This document shows, in pieces, positions 25,302 to 33,662 of a DNA stretch of 64,000 bases; position 1 is the first letter of the stretch; each line of letters opens with the position of its first letter. Made by a program: the position numbers and the translations under genes. The stretch spans positions 310,001 to 374,000 of the forward strand of contig NZ_VRLV01000001.1 of assembly GCF_009760925.1 (NCBI RefSeq), read 5' to 3'. The notes below the pieces were generated by a model. It was not told the DNA's origin, made no database searches, and saw only the letters and a list, made by a program, of their open reading frames with translations. The DNA comes from Nonomuraea typhae. GTDB taxonomy: Bacteria > Actinomycetota > Actinomycetes > Streptosporangiales > Streptosporangiaceae.

Positions 25302-26456
25302 GTGGAACGGATCACAGCGCGGCAGCGGCGCGCGCGCCTGGGCGCACGCCAGGCGCTGGCCCGCAAGGCGGCCGGCGTCGAGGAGGCCGTCGCGTCGGTG
25401 GTGGCGCTGCACGCGACCGACCCGGCGACCGTCTTCCTGTCGGCCGGTGCGCGGCTGGCCCTTCCCACGGTGGAGGCGGTCGAGAAGGCGTTGTACGCCG
25501 ACCGCACCCTGGTGCGGATGACCGGCATGCGGCGCACCGTCTTCGTGGTGCCCCGGGAGCTCGTGCCCGTCGTGCACCACTCCTCGACCGCGGCGATCGC
25601 GGTCAGGGAGCGCCGGCAACTGGTCAAGCACTTCGCCGAGGGCGGCCCGTTCGACGAGCCGTGGATCGCCGCCGCCGAGGCCGCGGTGGTCGCCGCCCTG
25701 GGCGAGCTGGGCGAGGCGGAGGCCACCGAACTGCGCGAGGCCGTGCCGTACCTGCGCGAGCAGATCGTCTACGCGCCCGGCACGTCCTCAGAGACCCGCG
25801 TCGGCGTGGCCTCACGGCTGCTCACGCTCATGGCGATGGACGGCGTCGTGGTACGGCGCGGCCGCCCCGCGGGCTCGTGGATCAGCGGCCGCCACCGGTG
25901 GGCGCTGGCCGGGGCCATGGCCGAGATGCCGGTGGCCGAGGCGCAGGCGGCACTGGTGGAGCGGTGGCTGCGCGCCTTCGGCCCCGGCACCGAGGCCGAC
26001 CTCAAGTGGTGGACCGGCTGGACGCTCGGCGACACGCGCCGCGCGCTGAAGGCGGTGGGCGCGGCCGAGGTCGCCCTGGACGAGGGCACCGGCTACGTCC
26101 TGCCCGAGGAGGACGGCCTCCCGGGCGAGGCCGGGCCGTGGGCGGCGTTCCTGCCCGCCCTCGACCCGACGCCGATGGGCTGGCAGGGACGCGACTGGTA
26201 CCTGGCGCCCGAGCACCGGCCGCTGCTGTTCGACCGCAGCGGCAACGTGGGCCCGACCATCTGGTGGGACGGCCGGGTGGCGGGCGGCTGGGCGACGCGG
26301 GCGGACGGCGAGGTCGTCTGGCGGCTGCTGGACGACGTGGGCGCGGAGGCGCGGGCGGCCGTGGAGGCCGAGGCGGCCGGGCTGGCCGCCTGGCTGGGCG
26401 GCGTCCGGATCACCCCGCGCTTCCGCACCCCGCTGGAACGCGAGCTGACCGCCTGA
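25302..26456 (+). CDS. winged helix DNA-binding (AlkZ-like, HTH_42) protein
   Basis: A 384-residue protein of the winged-helix family that includes AlkZ/YcaQ-type DNA glycosylases. Signatures are the N-terminal L-G-A-R-Q-A-L-A-R-K, L-H-A-T-D-P-A-T-V-F near residue 40, R-T-L-V-R-M-x-G-M-R-R-T-V-F-V near 70 and the C-terminal G-N-V-G-P-T-I-W-W-D-G-R-V-A-G-G-W. In AlkZ enzymes the Gln-x-Gln or related motif carries activity; I cannot be sure of an equivalent here, so activity on DNA crosslinks is an inference. GTG 25302 has GGAGG five bases upstream. Confidence 0.85.
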   Translation: MERITARQRRARLGARQALARKAAGVEEAVASVVALHATDPATVFLSAGARLALPTVEAVEKALYADRTLVRMTGMRRTVFVVPRELVPVVHHSSTAAIAVRERRQLVKHFAEGGPFDEPWIAAAEAAVVAALGELGEAEATELREAVPYLREQIVYAPGTSSETRVGVASRLLTLMAMDGVVVRRGRPAGSWISGRHRWALAGAMAEMPVAEAQAALVERWLRAFGPGTEADLKWWTGWTLGDTRRALKAVGAAEVALDEGTGYVLPEEDGLPGEAGPWAAFLPALDPTPMGWQGRDWYLAPEHRPLLFDRSGNVGPTIWWDGRVAGGWATRADGEVVWRLLDDVGAEARAAVEAEAAGLAAWLGGVRITPRFRTPLERELTA

Positions 26457-26498
26457 CCGCCGGGCCGCCTGACCGCCGGGCCGCCGGACCGTCAGGCC
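26451..26498. repeat. three tandem 16-bp units between convergent genes
   Basis: GCCTGACCGCCGGGCC occurs at 26451-26466 and again at 26467-26482, followed by the variant GCCGGACCGTCAGGCC at 26483-26498. GCCTGAC (26467-26473) and GTCAGGC (26491-26497) are complementary, so the repeat also forms a terminator-like hairpin. The array covers both stop codons. Confidence 0.6.
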
Positions 26499-27604
26499 AC
26501 GCCGCTCAGCTCGTTGGGCGGCTTGGGCAGCGTCGTGGTGCGGGTCGTCTTGCCCGCGGCCAGGTCGACGGCGTGCACCTGCCGCTTGGCCGGGTCGCTG
26601 ACGTAGGCCGTGCCGCCGCGCACGAACAGCGCGGGCCTGGGCTGCTGCCAGTCCGCCGGTTCGCTCCACGCGCCCAGCACCGGGATGCTCCTGACCACCT
26701 TGGCCGCCGCCGGGTCGATCACGTGCAGGCGGCCGTCGGTGCCCAGGACCAGCCCTTCTCCGGCCGGGCCCCTGCCCAGCGAGCGGAAGGTGTAGCTGGT
26801 GCCCAGGCTCAGCAGCTTCATCGTGCCCGTCGCGGTGTCGATGAGCGAGACCTGCTGAGGGCGTTCCACCTCGGCGCCGGGGTCCTTCTTGTAGTCGCCG
26901 AGGACGATCGGGGAGCGCTCGGAGCCCGCCTGGTTGCCGATCCGGCCGTAGCGGTCCGGGCTGGCGATCTTGCGGATGGCGCCGTCCTTGTACAGCAGGA
27001 CGCCGTTCTCGCAGCCGACGACGACCGCCTCGCCCTGGGCGGTGGCCTCCCCGTGCACGCCGGGGCAGCTCTCGTCGCGCGCCTTCTCCTTGCGCGCGGC
27101 GTCCAGTACGGCGATGCCGCGGCGTTCCTTCTCGGTGCCCAGCGTGACCACGAGCTCGCCGCCGGCCAGTTCGACCGCGACGCCGTGGTGGGGCGCGGCC
27201 GCGGTGTACGTCGTGACCGGGGGCAGGCCGTCGCCCAGCTTCTCCGGGTCGAAGCTGGTGACCACGCCGCTGCCGTCGGCGAAGAGGACGGTCTTGCCGG
27301 CGTGCCGTACGACGTGGCCGGGTTCGGCCGCCTTGAACTCGTCGGCCTTCAGCTCGCCGGCGGCGGCGTCGAGCACGCGGAACCCGGTGGCGGTGGAGAC
27401 CAGCACGTGCCGGTCGTCCCCGGCCGGATTGACCCGGTTGAAGCCGGGCAGCGGCAGGTCCTTGGACAGGGTGAGCCGGTCGCCGTCCAGGACGTACAGG
27501 CCGCCGTCGTAGGTGAGGACGAGGGGGTTCGCACCGGCCTGCGCGGGTGTGCCGCAGGCGCACAGGGCGGCCAGCAGCCCGGCGGCGAGGAGGGACTTCG
27601 TCAT
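26492..27604 (-). CDS. aztD: AztD-type zinc metallochaperone (beta-propeller lipoprotein)
   Basis: A 370-residue propeller protein with a lipoprotein signal (L-L-A-A-L-C-A-C-G near residues 9-17). Its repeats (Y-V-L-D-G-D, F-R-V-L-D-A-A, L-H-V-I-D-P-A-A) are typical of the AztD family, and His residues cluster in A-A-A-P-H-H-G-V-A-V. AztD carries periplasmic or surface zinc to the solute-binding protein AztC. The gene overlaps aztC by four bases, and the whole cluster sits on a Zur-type box, which supports the zinc role. Start ATG 27604. Confidence 0.85.
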   Translation of the reverse strand: MTKSLLAAGLLAALCACGTPAQAGANPLVLTYDGGLYVLDGDRLTLSKDLPLPGFNRVNPAGDDRHVLVSTATGFRVLDAAAGELKADEFKAAEPGHVVRHAGKTVLFADGSGVVTSFDPEKLGDGLPPVTTYTAAAPHHGVAVELAGGELVVTLGTEKERRGIAVLDAARKEKARDESCPGVHGEATAQGEAVVVGCENGVLLYKDGAIRKIASPDRYGRIGNQAGSERSPIVLGDYKKDPGAEVERPQQVSLIDTATGTMKLLSLGTSYTFRSLGRGPAGEGLVLGTDGRLHVIDPAAAKVVRSIPVLGAWSEPADWQQPRPALFVRGGTAYVSDPAKRQVHAVDLAAGKTTRTTTLPKPPNELSGVA

Positions 27605-28467
27605 GGGGAGCCTTTCAGGTGAGTGACGATGGCGTCGGTGTTGGCCCGCATGAGGCCGAGATAGGTGGAGGCGGGACCGCGGGCGGTCAGCGACTCCGAG
27701 TAGAGGGGGACGACCCGGACGTCGAGCCCGGCCTGGGTGGCCAGCGCCCGGGCCAGGCGGTCGGGGTGGGAGGAGTCGGCGAAGATCGCGCCGACCCGGT
27801 GGGCGCGCACGGCCCGGCTGAGCCCGGCCAGGTCGGCGGCGCTGGGGGAGGCCAGCGTGGTTCCGCTCGGGATGACCGCCCCGATCACGGTGAAGCCGTA
27901 GCGGGCGGCGAAGTACCCGAAGACGTGGTGGTTGGTGATGAGCTTGCGGCGTTCCGGCGGCACGGTCGCGACCCGCGCCCCGATCCAGGCGTCCAGGTCG
28001 TCCAGCCGCTTCTTGTACGCCTCGGCGTTGGCCCGGATCGCGGCGGCGTCCACGCCGTCCACCTCCGCCGCGATCCGGGCGGCTATCAGGTCCACGGCCC
28101 GGCGGACGCGGCGGGGGTCGGTCCAGAAGTGCGGGTCGGACCCGATCGGGCCCACGCCCTCCGCGACCGCGAGCGCGGGCGTGCGCCGGGCCGCCCGCAC
28201 GTGCCGCAGCACGCCTTCCTCGAGGCCGAGGCCGTTGTGCACGATGAGCTGGGCGCGTTCCAGCCCGGCGGCCTGGGCCGCGGAGACGCCGAAGGAGTGG
28301 GGATCGGCGTCGGCCTTCATCAGCACGCTGACCGTCGCTTCCCCGCCCGCCACGGCGCGGACGAGGTCGCCGAGGATGTTGGTGGTGACGACCACGTCGG
28401 CGTCGGGGGATCGGCCGCACCCGGCCAGGGCGAGCACGAGGAGGAGGCAGGACAGGACGCGTCTCAT
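27601..28467 (-). CDS. aztC: zinc ABC transporter solute-binding lipoprotein AztC
   Basis: A 288-residue cluster A-I/ZnuA-type binding protein with a lipobox (L-A-L-A-G-C). Candidate zinc ligands are seen in A-D-P-H-S-F, S-D-P-H-F-W, N-H-H-V-F-G-Y-F and the Asp of F-A-D-S-S-H, the usual three His plus Asp set. It lacks the long His-rich loop of ZnuA, as AztC does. It overlaps genes on both sides by four bases. It delivers zinc to the AztB channel. Confidence 0.9.
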   Translation of the reverse strand: MRRVLSCLLLVLALAGCGRSPDADVVVTTNILGDLVRAVAGGEATVSVLMKADADPHSFGVSAAQAAGLERAQLIVHNGLGLEEGVLRHVRAARRTPALAVAEGVGPIGSDPHFWTDPRRVRRAVDLIAARIAAEVDGVDAAAIRANAEAYKKRLDDLDAWIGARVATVPPERRKLITNHHVFGYFAARYGFTVIGAVIPSGTTLASPSAADLAGLSRAVRAHRVGAIFADSSHPDRLARALATQAGLDVRVVPLYSESLTARGPASTYLGLMRANTDAIVTHLKGSP

Positions 28468-29129
28468 CGGCCCGTCTCCACCATGAGCCCGGGCGTGAAG
28501 CCGAGCCGGAACGTGCGCGCCCGGCGCAGGCCGTCGCGGTAGTCGATCTCGTGTACGGCCCTGCCGCGGGGGTCGCTGACGTAGGCGCGGGCCGGGTCGG
28601 CCTGGACGGTGGCGCCGCCGATCGGGGGCGTGAGCAGCTTGACCCGGGCACGCTGGCGTCCCTTGCGGTCGTAGGCGCGCAGGGTTCCGTCGCGGGTCAG
28701 GCACAGCCTGCCCGCGTCCGTCTTCTCGCAGGTGCGCGTGCGCGGCGGGGCGCCGTCCGTCCGGGGGCCGAGGTCGCGGGGCCGGGTGCGGTAGTGGTGC
28801 TTGTGGTCGCCGTGGTCGACGGTCCAGGAGCCGCCGTCCACCGCGCGGACCGTCCGGCCGCCCGCGCTCAGGTAGGCGTGGCGGCCGTCGCCGCCGATGC
28901 CGTCGGCCCCGGGGACGTGGGCGACCAGGGTCACCTCCCCGGTGGTCAGGTCCAGGACGTGGACGGCGCCGGTGCCCGGGTCGGCCAGCACGAGCCTGGG
29001 CTGGGGCTCGGCCACCTCCTCGGCCCCGGCCACGTAGCCGTGCGGCGTCTCGGGGGCCGCCGTCGCCTGGGGAACCGTGGCGCAGGAGGCGAGGAGGAGG
29101 GCGGCGCAAGCCGTACCGAACGCCTTCAC
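28464..29129 (-). CDS. short AztD-like propeller lipoprotein with His-rich loop
   Basis: A 221-residue lipoprotein (lipobox L-L-A-S-C near residue 16) whose strands V-H-V-L-D-L-T-T-G-E and H-A-Y-L-S-A-G-G resemble AztD blades, but it is only about 60 percent of AztD length. The segment D-H-G-D-H-K-H-H-Y near residue 105 is a likely metal-binding loop. It lies inside the zinc operon between aztB and aztC with four-base overlaps on both sides, so it is almost surely a component of the zinc system. GTG start 29129. It may be a second zinc chaperone; this is an inference. Confidence 0.75.
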   Translation of the reverse strand: MKAFGTACAALLLASCATVPQATAAPETPHGYVAGAEEVAEPQPRLVLADPGTGAVHVLDLTTGEVTLVAHVPGADGIGGDGRHAYLSAGGRTVRAVDGGSWTVDHGDHKHHYRTRPRDLGPRTDGAPPRTRTCEKTDAGRLCLTRDGTLRAYDRKGRQRARVKLLTPPIGGATVQADPARAYVSDPRGRAVHEIDYRDGLRRARTFRLGFTPGLMVETGR

Positions 29130-29947
29130 GCGGCGCCCCCGATCAGGCGGCGGGCCAGCGCCGAGACGAAGAACGCGGCCACCGCGACGGCGGTGATCGT
29201 CGCCCCGGCCGCGGTCCCGAGGTGCCAGGACAGCAGGAGCCCGGCGGCGGTCGCCGCGCTGCCGATGAGCGCGGCGCCGAGCATGACCGCGGGCACCCGC
29301 CGCGCCCACAGCAGCGCCGCGGCGGGCGGCGCGACGAGCAGGCCGAAGACCAGCATCGTGCCCACCACGTGGAAGCAGGCAACCACGGCCAGCGTGATCA
29401 GGCCCAGCATCGCCGCGTGCGCCACCCCGGGCCGCAACCCCAGCGTGTGCGCCTTGCGCGGGTCGAAGGTCAGCGCGGTGAAGGCGCGGTGGCCGAGCAG
29501 GGAGACCAGCGCGGCCAGGGTCAGCGCCGCGCCGATGAGCAGCAGGTCCTCGGCGCGTACGGCCAGCACGTCGCCGAACAGGTAGCCGGTCAGGTCCACG
29601 GCGAACGAGCGCGAGTGGGAGACGACGATGACGCCCAGCGCCAGCATCCCGGCGAACAGCAGCCCGATGCCGGTGTCCTGGGAGAGCCGGGGGGAGCGGC
29701 CGAGCGCGGTCACGCCCAGCGCCATGGCCGCGGCGCCGGCCGCGGCCCCGGCCAGGATGCTGCCGCCGAGCAGCGCGGCGATGGCCACGCCGGGGAGAAG
29801 GGCGTGGGAGACGGCGTCGCCCAGGAACGCCATGCCACGCAGAACCACCCATGTGCCCGCCAGGGCGCACAGAAACGACACGAGGATCCCGGCCCACAGT
29901 GCCTGCCGTACGAAGGACACCTGGAAGGGATCGGACAACCATTCCAT
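29126..29947 (-). CDS. aztB: zinc ABC transporter permease AztB
   Basis: A 273-residue ABC-3 family permease with about eight membrane segments. Family motifs are V-V-L-R-G-M-A-F-L-G-D-A-V-S-H-A-L-L-P-G (around residues 34-53) and F-D-P-R-K-A-H-T-L-G (around 162). It forms the membrane channel driven by AztA. It is the first gene of the minus-strand part of the cluster, starting at ATG 29947, 52 bases from aztA on the other strand with the Zur-type box between them. Confidence 0.9.
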   Translation of the reverse strand: MEWLSDPFQVSFVRQALWAGILVSFLCALAGTWVVLRGMAFLGDAVSHALLPGVAIAALLGGSILAGAAAGAAAMALGVTALGRSPRLSQDTGIGLLFAGMLALGVIVVSHSRSFAVDLTGYLFGDVLAVRAEDLLLIGAALTLAALVSLLGHRAFTALTFDPRKAHTLGLRPGVAHAAMLGLITLAVVACFHVVGTMLVFGLLVAPPAAALLWARRVPAVMLGAALIGSAATAAGLLLSWHLGTAAGATITAVAVAAFFVSALARRLIGGAA

Positions 29948-29964
29948 AGCCCGGCACTCTACAA

Positions 29965-29979
29965 TGAAAACCATTATCA
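29965..29979. promoter_or_regulatory. Zur-type zinc regulator box
   Basis: TGAAAACCATTATCA (29965-29979), in the wider context AATGAAAACCATTATCAATTT, fits the actinobacterial Zur consensus TGAAAATCATTTTCA with two changes. It lies between divergent aztA and aztB and is one of the few AT-rich spots in the window. Zinc-repressed expression of both arms is the expected consequence. Confidence 0.8.
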
Positions 29980-29999
29980 ATTTCAAGTCAGGAAATTTC

Positions 30000-30608
30000 A
30001 TGATCGAGATGCGAGCCCTCACGGCCGGATACCGGCGGCGCGCCGTCCTGCACGACCTGACCGCCGTCGTGCCGCGGGCCCGGCACACCGTCGTCATGGG
30101 CGCGAACGGCAGCGGCAAGTCCACGCTGCTGAGCGTGTTCGCCGGGCTCGTCCGCCCGATGAGCGGCCACCTGAGCCTGCCGGGGCGCTGCGCCCTGGTC
30201 GTCCAGGACGGCCCGGCCGCCCGGGCCATGCCGATCACCGTGCGCCAGGTCGTGGCCATGGCCCGGTGGAGCGGGCCCTGGCGGCCGGCGACCCGGCGTG
30301 ATCGCGCGGCCGTGGACCGGCGCCTGGCCGAGCTCGGCGTGCTCGACCTGGCCGAGCGCCAGTTCGGCACGCTCTCGGGCGGGCAGCGCCAGCGGGTGCT
30401 CGTGGCCCAGGGGCTGGCCCAGGAGGCGGAGGTGCTGCTGCTCGACGAGCCCGCCACCGGCGTGGACGAGGCCGCCCGCGAGCGCATCCGCGAGGTGCTG
30501 GCGGCGGCCGTGGCGCAGGGGACGACCGTCGTCCAGGCCACGCACGACCGCGGGGCCGCCCTGGACGCCGACCTCTGCCTGACCCTGGAGGCGGGTCGAT
30601 TGCGCTAG
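30000..30608 (+). CDS. aztA: zinc ABC transporter ATPase AztA
   Basis: A 202-residue ABC ATPase with Walker A G-A-N-G-S-G-K-S-T (34-42), signature L-S-G-G-Q (125-129), Walker B V-L-L-L-D-E (145-150) and switch His in A-T-H-D. It is short, as metal-transport ATPases of this type are. It starts at ATG 30000, just behind the Zur-type box, and is divergent from aztB. It powers zinc import through AztB. Confidence 0.9.
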   Translation: MIEMRALTAGYRRRAVLHDLTAVVPRARHTVVMGANGSGKSTLLSVFAGLVRPMSGHLSLPGRCALVVQDGPAARAMPITVRQVVAMARWSGPWRPATRRDRAAVDRRLAELGVLDLAERQFGTLSGGQRQRVLVAQGLAQEAEVLLLDEPATGVDEAARERIREVLAAAVAQGTTVVQATHDRGAALDADLCLTLEAGRLR

Positions 30609-30618
30609 TTTGTCGCGG
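30606..30618 (+). promoter_or_regulatory. -10 box of leaderless promoter for the nucleotidyltransferase
   Basis: TAGTTT (30606-30611), which includes the aztA stop codon, lies seven bases before ATG 30619; no Shine-Dalgarno sequence is present. Confidence 0.5.
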
Positions 30619-31383
30619 ATGAATGATCCGATCGAGATCGGCCGCCTCTATCTCGAGCTGGCCGACCGGCACGCTCCCGGGCTCGTGGAAGGGCTCTACC
30701 TGTCCGGGTCCGTCGCGCTCGGGGACTACGTGCCGGGACACAGCGACGTGGACTTCGTGGCGGTGACAGCCGCGCCCCCCGACCTCGCCGCCGTGCGGCG
30801 GATCCACGCCGAGCTGCGGGAGAAAGGCGTGCGGCCCGACTTCGACGGCCCGTACGTGAGCTGGGCGGACCTGGCCAAGGACCCCGGCCTGTGCCCGCCG
30901 GGCCCGCACGTCCTCGGCAAGCGGATCCGGGAGTCGGCCGCGAACGAGCGCCACCTCGTCACCTGGCACACGCTCAAGCAGGGCGGCGTCGCCGTACGCG
31001 GGCCGGAGAAACCCGAGATCTACACCGACTGGGAGAAACTCGCCGCCTTCACCGAGAACAACCTCCGCACCTACTGGCAGCGCTGGACCGACCGGAGCGC
31101 GCGGCCGTTCGGCCTGGCCGGAGCGGTCGGGCTGCTCGACTTCCGCATCACCTGGGGCGTGCTCGGCGCCACCCGCCTGCGGCACACGCTGGCCGCCGGA
31201 GAGGTGACCTCCAAGGGCGCCGCCGGAGCGTGGGCGCTCGGCGCCTACGACGAGCGCTGGCATCGCATCGTGCGCGAGGGGCTGCGCATCCGCCGCGGCG
31301 AGCCGGGCCCCCTCTACCGCAGCCGGTTCGCCCGCAGACGGGACATGATCGACTATCTCCGGATGGTCCTTATCGGGAGTTAG
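30619..31383 (+). CDS. nucleotidyltransferase-fold protein (aminoglycoside adenylyltransferase-like)
   Basis: A 254-residue protein with a polymerase-beta-type nucleotidyltransferase motif G-S-V-A-L-G-D-Y-x6-D-V-D-F (residues about 30-47), both catalytic Asp residues being present. The C-terminal helical half resembles the substrate domain of aminoglycoside adenylyltransferases (about residues 110-240). It could modify an antibiotic or a protein; the substrate cannot be told. I start at ATG 30619 because a leaderless promoter fits it; a TTG nine bases upstream is less likely. Confidence 0.75.
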   Translation: MNDPIEIGRLYLELADRHAPGLVEGLYLSGSVALGDYVPGHSDVDFVAVTAAPPDLAAVRRIHAELREKGVRPDFDGPYVSWADLAKDPGLCPPGPHVLGKRIRESAANERHLVTWHTLKQGGVAVRGPEKPEIYTDWEKLAAFTENNLRTYWQRWTDRSARPFGLAGAVGLLDFRITWGVLGATRLRHTLAAGEVTSKGAAGAWALGAYDERWHRIVREGLRIRRGEPGPLYRSRFARRRDMIDYLRMVLIGS

Positions 31384-31432
31384 CACCCCGGCGAAGATCC
31401 TCGAACCGCCACGCGAGGAAAGGATCATCGTG

Positions 31433-32509
31433 ATGAGATACGCCGCTCTGGCCTGCGCGGTGCTGCTGCTGGGCGCGGCCCAGCCCGCCCAGGCCCATAC
31501 CCGGCCCGACGTGCAAACGGTGGCCGAGAGGCTGGCGGCCACCCCGGGGGTGCTGGGGGCCATCGCGGAGATGTACGTGGACGGCAAGCGCGCCGGGCGG
31601 GGCAGCGCCGGATCGCGCCTGCTCGACGGCCGCGGCGGGACGATCCCGGCCGGCGCGCGTTACCGGATCGGCTCCCAGACCAAGGGCATGACCGCGACCG
31701 TGGCCCTGCAACTGATGAAGGAGGGCAGGCTCGGCCTGGACGACAAGCTCAGCGCCGTCCTGCCGGTCGTGGCCGAGAAGGACCTGGTCGAGCGGGCCGA
31801 GGAGATCACCGTCCGGCAGCTGATCCGGCACACCTCCGGGGTTCCCGAGTGGTTCCGCCCCGGCCTCGTGGACGTCTTCGACACCACGACCTACTACCGG
31901 CCCGCCGACCTCATGAAGGTCTCCCGCTCACAGCCCCGCGCCCAGGAGCCGGGGGAGAGGTTCTCCTACTCCAGCGCCAACTACACGCTGCTCACCATGA
32001 TCATCGAGCGGATCACCGGCCGGAGCCTGGCCGCCGAGTTCGACCGCCGGTTGTTCCGGCCGCTCGGCATGACCGGGACCTACCTGCCCGTCCGGCCGCC
32101 CGAGGGCATCAAGGGGCCCCACGGCCACGGGTACACGCCGGGACCCGACGGCACCCTGCACGACATGGACCGGCTCAACGCCAGCTGGGGCCACGGGGCC
32201 GGAGGCGTGATCTCCACCGCCCGGGACATGGCCGCCTACCGCGCCGCCTTCATCCAGGGCGAGCTGCTGCCCGCCGGCCTGCAGAAGGTGATCACCGACC
32301 CGCCCGAGGGCGTTCCAGCGCCGCCGCCCCCGCCCTGCGGGGGGAAGCTCGTGCAGACGAACGGCGGCGCCGCCGGGTTCACCTCGGCCACGATCAGCAC
32401 GCTCGACGGGCGCCGGCACGTCGCGGTCTCCACCACCCTGGAGGCCGCCCAGGACCTCACCGTCATCAAGGCCATCGCCCAGGCGGGCGCGGACCTGCTG
32501 TGCTCCTAG
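31433..32509 (+). CDS. secreted serine hydrolase / class C beta-lactamase-like (DD-peptidase family)
   Basis: A 358-residue exported protein with a signal peptide (cleavage near A-Q-A-H, residues 18-22). The SxxK motif is S-Q-T-K near residue 79, the YxN motif is Y-S-S-A-N near residue 178 (spacing unusual: Y-S-S-A-N), and H-G-A-G-G near 262 takes the KTG-like place. Family members are D-alanyl-D-alanine carboxypeptidases, esterases or beta-lactamases. The ATG has GAGGAAAGGA eight bases upstream; a GTG one codon before is an alternative. It stands alone, convergent with the next gene. Confidence 0.85.
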   Translation: MRYAALACAVLLLGAAQPAQAHTRPDVQTVAERLAATPGVLGAIAEMYVDGKRAGRGSAGSRLLDGRGGTIPAGARYRIGSQTKGMTATVALQLMKEGRLGLDDKLSAVLPVVAEKDLVERAEEITVRQLIRHTSGVPEWFRPGLVDVFDTTTYYRPADLMKVSRSQPRAQEPGERFSYSSANYTLLTMIIERITGRSLAAEFDRRLFRPLGMTGTYLPVRPPEGIKGPHGHGYTPGPDGTLHDMDRLNASWGHGAGGVISTARDMAAYRAAFIQGELLPAGLQKVITDPPEGVPAPPPPPCGGKLVQTNGGAAGFTSATISTLDGRRHVAVSTTLEAAQDLTVIKAIAQAGADLLCS

Positions 32510-32517
32510 GGCCGCTG

Positions 32518-33606
32518 CTACGGGACGAGCTCGGCCAGGTGGCGCCGTCCGATCGGCAGCCGCTTGAGTGACACCCGTGTCTCCCCGGGCCGCCAGGCGA
32601 GCACCAGCGTCGCGTAGTCGGACTCCGCCGGGTGAACCTGGTCCGTCATGATGAAGTCACCGGTCACCACCAGGAGCCCGTCCGGAGTCCAGCCCATGGC
32701 CACGGTCTTGATCGCGGCGGGCGCCGGCATCGAGGGCACCCTGCTCCACGTCCTGGTGCGCAGATCGAGGACCCACACGTCCAGGTACTGCCGCGGCCCC
32801 GGGAAGGCCGGATCGACGAACCTGACCGCCATCCTCCGCCCGCCGGGATCCGGCGTCCCCACGACCGGCCGCCCCTCGGTCGGCGGCACCGGCACCCCGG
32901 CCGAGCGGAACGTGGCCGGGTCCAGCAGGCTCAGCCGCTCCCGGGCCGGCCGCCCCACCGATCGGGTCAGCGCCGCCCGCGGGGTGGCGCCGAGCACCTG
33001 CCACCCCGGTACGGCCCGCCACCTGCCGGTCGGCGCCCCCGTCCTGCGGTCGAGCACCTCCATCCGCCCGTCGGCCCGGTTGACCAGCAGCCCCAGCGCG
33101 GAGTCGGCGAACGGCGCCGCGTCGCAGCGGAGCGGGAAGCCCGGCCGCCGCGGCCTGCCCGTGAACCCCAGCTCCCGCACCTCACACCGCTCGCCTCCGG
33201 CCTGCCGGATCACCCACACCCCGAGCCCGTCCCGCGCGGCGAACGCCCACTGCCCCTCGGCCAGCGGCCTGGCCCGCGTGCCGTCCAGCACGTGGAGCCG
33301 CTCCGGCCCGGCCACGCCCGGGGTGAACGCGCCGATCACGATCCGCCGCCCGGCGACGAACCCTCGGTACTCGCTGCCCTCCGGCAGGCCGTGGATCGCG
33401 GTCCGCCGCCCGGAGTCCACGTCGAGCAGGAACGCGCCGGGCCCGGTCACCAGCAGCCGCAACCCGCCGGCGACCAGCGGCACCCCGGAGACCGGCGGCA
33501 TGAGCCGATCCGCAGGCGCCACGGCACCCGGACGGACGCCGCCTGCCGTACCGGATGTGCACCCCGCCACCATCACCACCGCGACCAGCACCGCAGCCAC
33601 CCGCAC
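32518..33606 (-). CDS. beta-propeller-like lipoprotein of unknown function
   Basis: A 362-residue lipoprotein with the lipobox M-V-A-G-C-T at residues about 12-17. The rest has strand-turn-strand repeats such as L-H-V-L-D-G-T-R and M-E-V-L-D-R-R-T-G that suggest a propeller, but I do not recognise a family. GTG 33606 has GGAGG six bases upstream. It lies just behind the PASTA kinase gene in the same direction and could be part of a surface process under that kinase; this is an inference. Confidence 0.7.
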   Translation of the reverse strand: MRVAAVLVAVVMVAGCTSGTAGGVRPGAVAPADRLMPPVSGVPLVAGGLRLLVTGPGAFLLDVDSGRRTAIHGLPEGSEYRGFVAGRRIVIGAFTPGVAGPERLHVLDGTRARPLAEGQWAFAARDGLGVWVIRQAGGERCEVRELGFTGRPRRPGFPLRCDAAPFADSALGLLVNRADGRMEVLDRRTGAPTGRWRAVPGWQVLGATPRAALTRSVGRPARERLSLLDPATFRSAGVPVPPTEGRPVVGTPDPGGRRMAVRFVDPAFPGPRQYLDVWVLDLRTRTWSRVPSMPAPAAIKTVAMGWTPDGLLVVTGDFIMTDQVHPAESDYATLVLAWRPGETRVSLKRLPIGRRHLAELVP

Positions 33607-33662
33607 GACCCACCTCCGCCTCGGACCCTCACCTCACCTACAGTCCGGGACGGCGAAAGGTT

